From: Chara braunii
Lineage: Eukaryota; Streptophyta; Charophyceae; Charales; Characeae
Length of the DNA: 32,110 bases
Reading direction: 5' to 3'
Assembly: GCA_003427395.1 (NCBI GenBank)
Contig: BFEA01000163.1
Location: 1,591,767 to 1,623,876, forward strand
Shown here: positions 31,301-32,110 of the stretch, one piece after another
Position numbering within the stretch: position 1 is the stretch's first letter
Layout: every line of letters begins with the position of its first letter
Notes under the pieces: generated by a model
Database searches by the model: none
Seen by the model: only the letters and a program-made list of their open reading frames with translations
What the model was told of the DNA's origin: nothing
Translations under genes and position numbers: made by a program

Positions 31301-32052
31301 AAGCAACATCTGCTAGCAATGCTGTCAAAACCCTAAGCCCTACAGCTAAGCATTGTGAACTCTTTTGAATTTTAGCCCCTGCTTGTCTTGTTTCTGTCCC
31401 AACACTCAGCCCTAAACCCTAATCCCTAAAGAAGATCAATCCTTTTCCATGTGTTCCATGTGAAACACCGGCTGCCACCTGTCGTGTATGTATTTCTTCG
31501 AGGCACAGACTGGAGCCGGTTCCTCAAGTATGTTAGGACTGAATGGACAATGCAGTTCTAGTGGAATCTCAACAAGCAATGTACATCCTGATACATACAA
31601 AATGGCGCCTTGTAGCGCAGCGGAAGACTTAGATATAAGCCCTGACCTGACCGGGACTGACCTCTCTCACGTAGTACAAGACAGCGCAGTGGAATGCTAG
31701 AATACCAATGACTAACCCAATCGATGTCGCAATGCAGACCAAACATGCATCATCCTCATCACAAAGTGTGAAGGGGCCTGGCGCTCACACAGGAAGAATG
31801 TGCCAGCCCCTCAAACATCCACAGACGAAGAGGAGAGGGGATCAGACGAAGAAGAGGGGAAAGATGCGAATGTTGTCAACACCAAGTCTTCGGTACAAGT
31901 CCAGATAATCCCTTGTCAAATGTCTGAAGCCCAATGTCGAGTCTGGATCCAAATGTCACCAGCCCTCTCTCTCTCTCTCGTAGTCTGCAGATACTGAGAA
32001 GTTAGGTAGCGAGAGGGTGAGGGAGAGATGGTGGACTTAGAAGTGGAAGAAG

Positions 32053-32058
<6 letters not shown>
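31301..32058 (+). other. Probable host sequence with telo-box and an unassigned acidic reading frame
   Basis: AAACCCTAA at 31414-31422 is a telo-box, often found in plant promoters of growth-related genes; other CCCTAA words lie close by. Downstream, a frame from 31488 (MYFFEAQTGAGSS...) reaches TAG at 31698-31700, and the same frame from 31800 reads PQTSTDEEERGSDEEEGKD, an acidic low-complexity stretch. This could be the 5' part of a gene with introns, but splice sites are not clear and no family is recognised. Confidence 0.3.

Positions 32059-32110
<52 letters not shown>
32059..32110 (+). repeat. (CT)n microsatellite at the window edge
   Basis: At least 26 CT units running off the end of the window. 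Confidence 0.97.

Overview
The window looks like nuclear DNA from a large, repeat-packed streptophyte (land plant or charophyte alga) genome. The evidence is: two Ty3/gypsy-type LTR elements, one with a tRNA-Asp primer-binding site that matches the plant tRNA over 19 nt; a LINE with a zf-RVT tail; a PIF/Harbinger-like MITE with TAA target duplications; a telo-box; dinucleotide microsatellites; and no bacterial gene organisation. The gypsy proteins resemble those I associate with Chara braunii scaffolds. That is recollection, not a search result. Almost everything recognisable is a mobile element, and most of it is broken.

Layout. 1-2040 (-): C-terminal part of a LINE ORF2, open to the window edge with one internal TGA. 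2041-2290: AT-rich patch with a 62-codon ORF of organelle-like codon use. 2379-2850: 3' part of an LTR (family E), followed by an initiator-Met-type primer-binding site (2854-2865) and leader. 3411-18466: a second LTR element (family A) on the minus strand, with 5' LTR 17031-18466, tRNA-Asp primer site 17010-17028, gag 14880-13801, no recognisable pol, and 3' LTR 3411-4845. Its long 3' non-coding part holds a ~122-bp tandem repeat (5125-5534) and an array of ten hairpins with a conserved loop and variable but self-complementary stems (5732-6577). A GC-rich block with a direct duplication (9892-11423) also lies inside. 18470-19760: a third family-A LTR in the opposite orientation, head-to-head with the first across 16 bp, running into an assembly gap (19761-20743). 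21691-28554 (+): decayed chromovirus-type gypsy gag-protease-RT-RNase H-integrase-chromodomain with many stops and frameshifts, interrupted by a reversed 1.4-kb pol fragment of a different gypsy family (26898-28282). Its polypurine tract (28580-28590) is followed directly by an LTR (28591-29520) whose last 478 bp match 2379-2849. I therefore infer that 2379-29520 is one gypsy element opened up by nested insertions.

From 29521 to the end the sequence looks more like host DNA: a plausible two-exon 3' end of a coiled-coil gene (29747-30207), (CT)n and (CA)n tracts, a 437-bp MITE (30861-31297), a telo-box, an unassigned acidic reading frame, and a terminal (CT)n tract.

Best candidate for something undescribed: the conserved-loop, covarying-stem hairpin array at 5732-6577. 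No intact protein-coding gene of known cellular function is visible.
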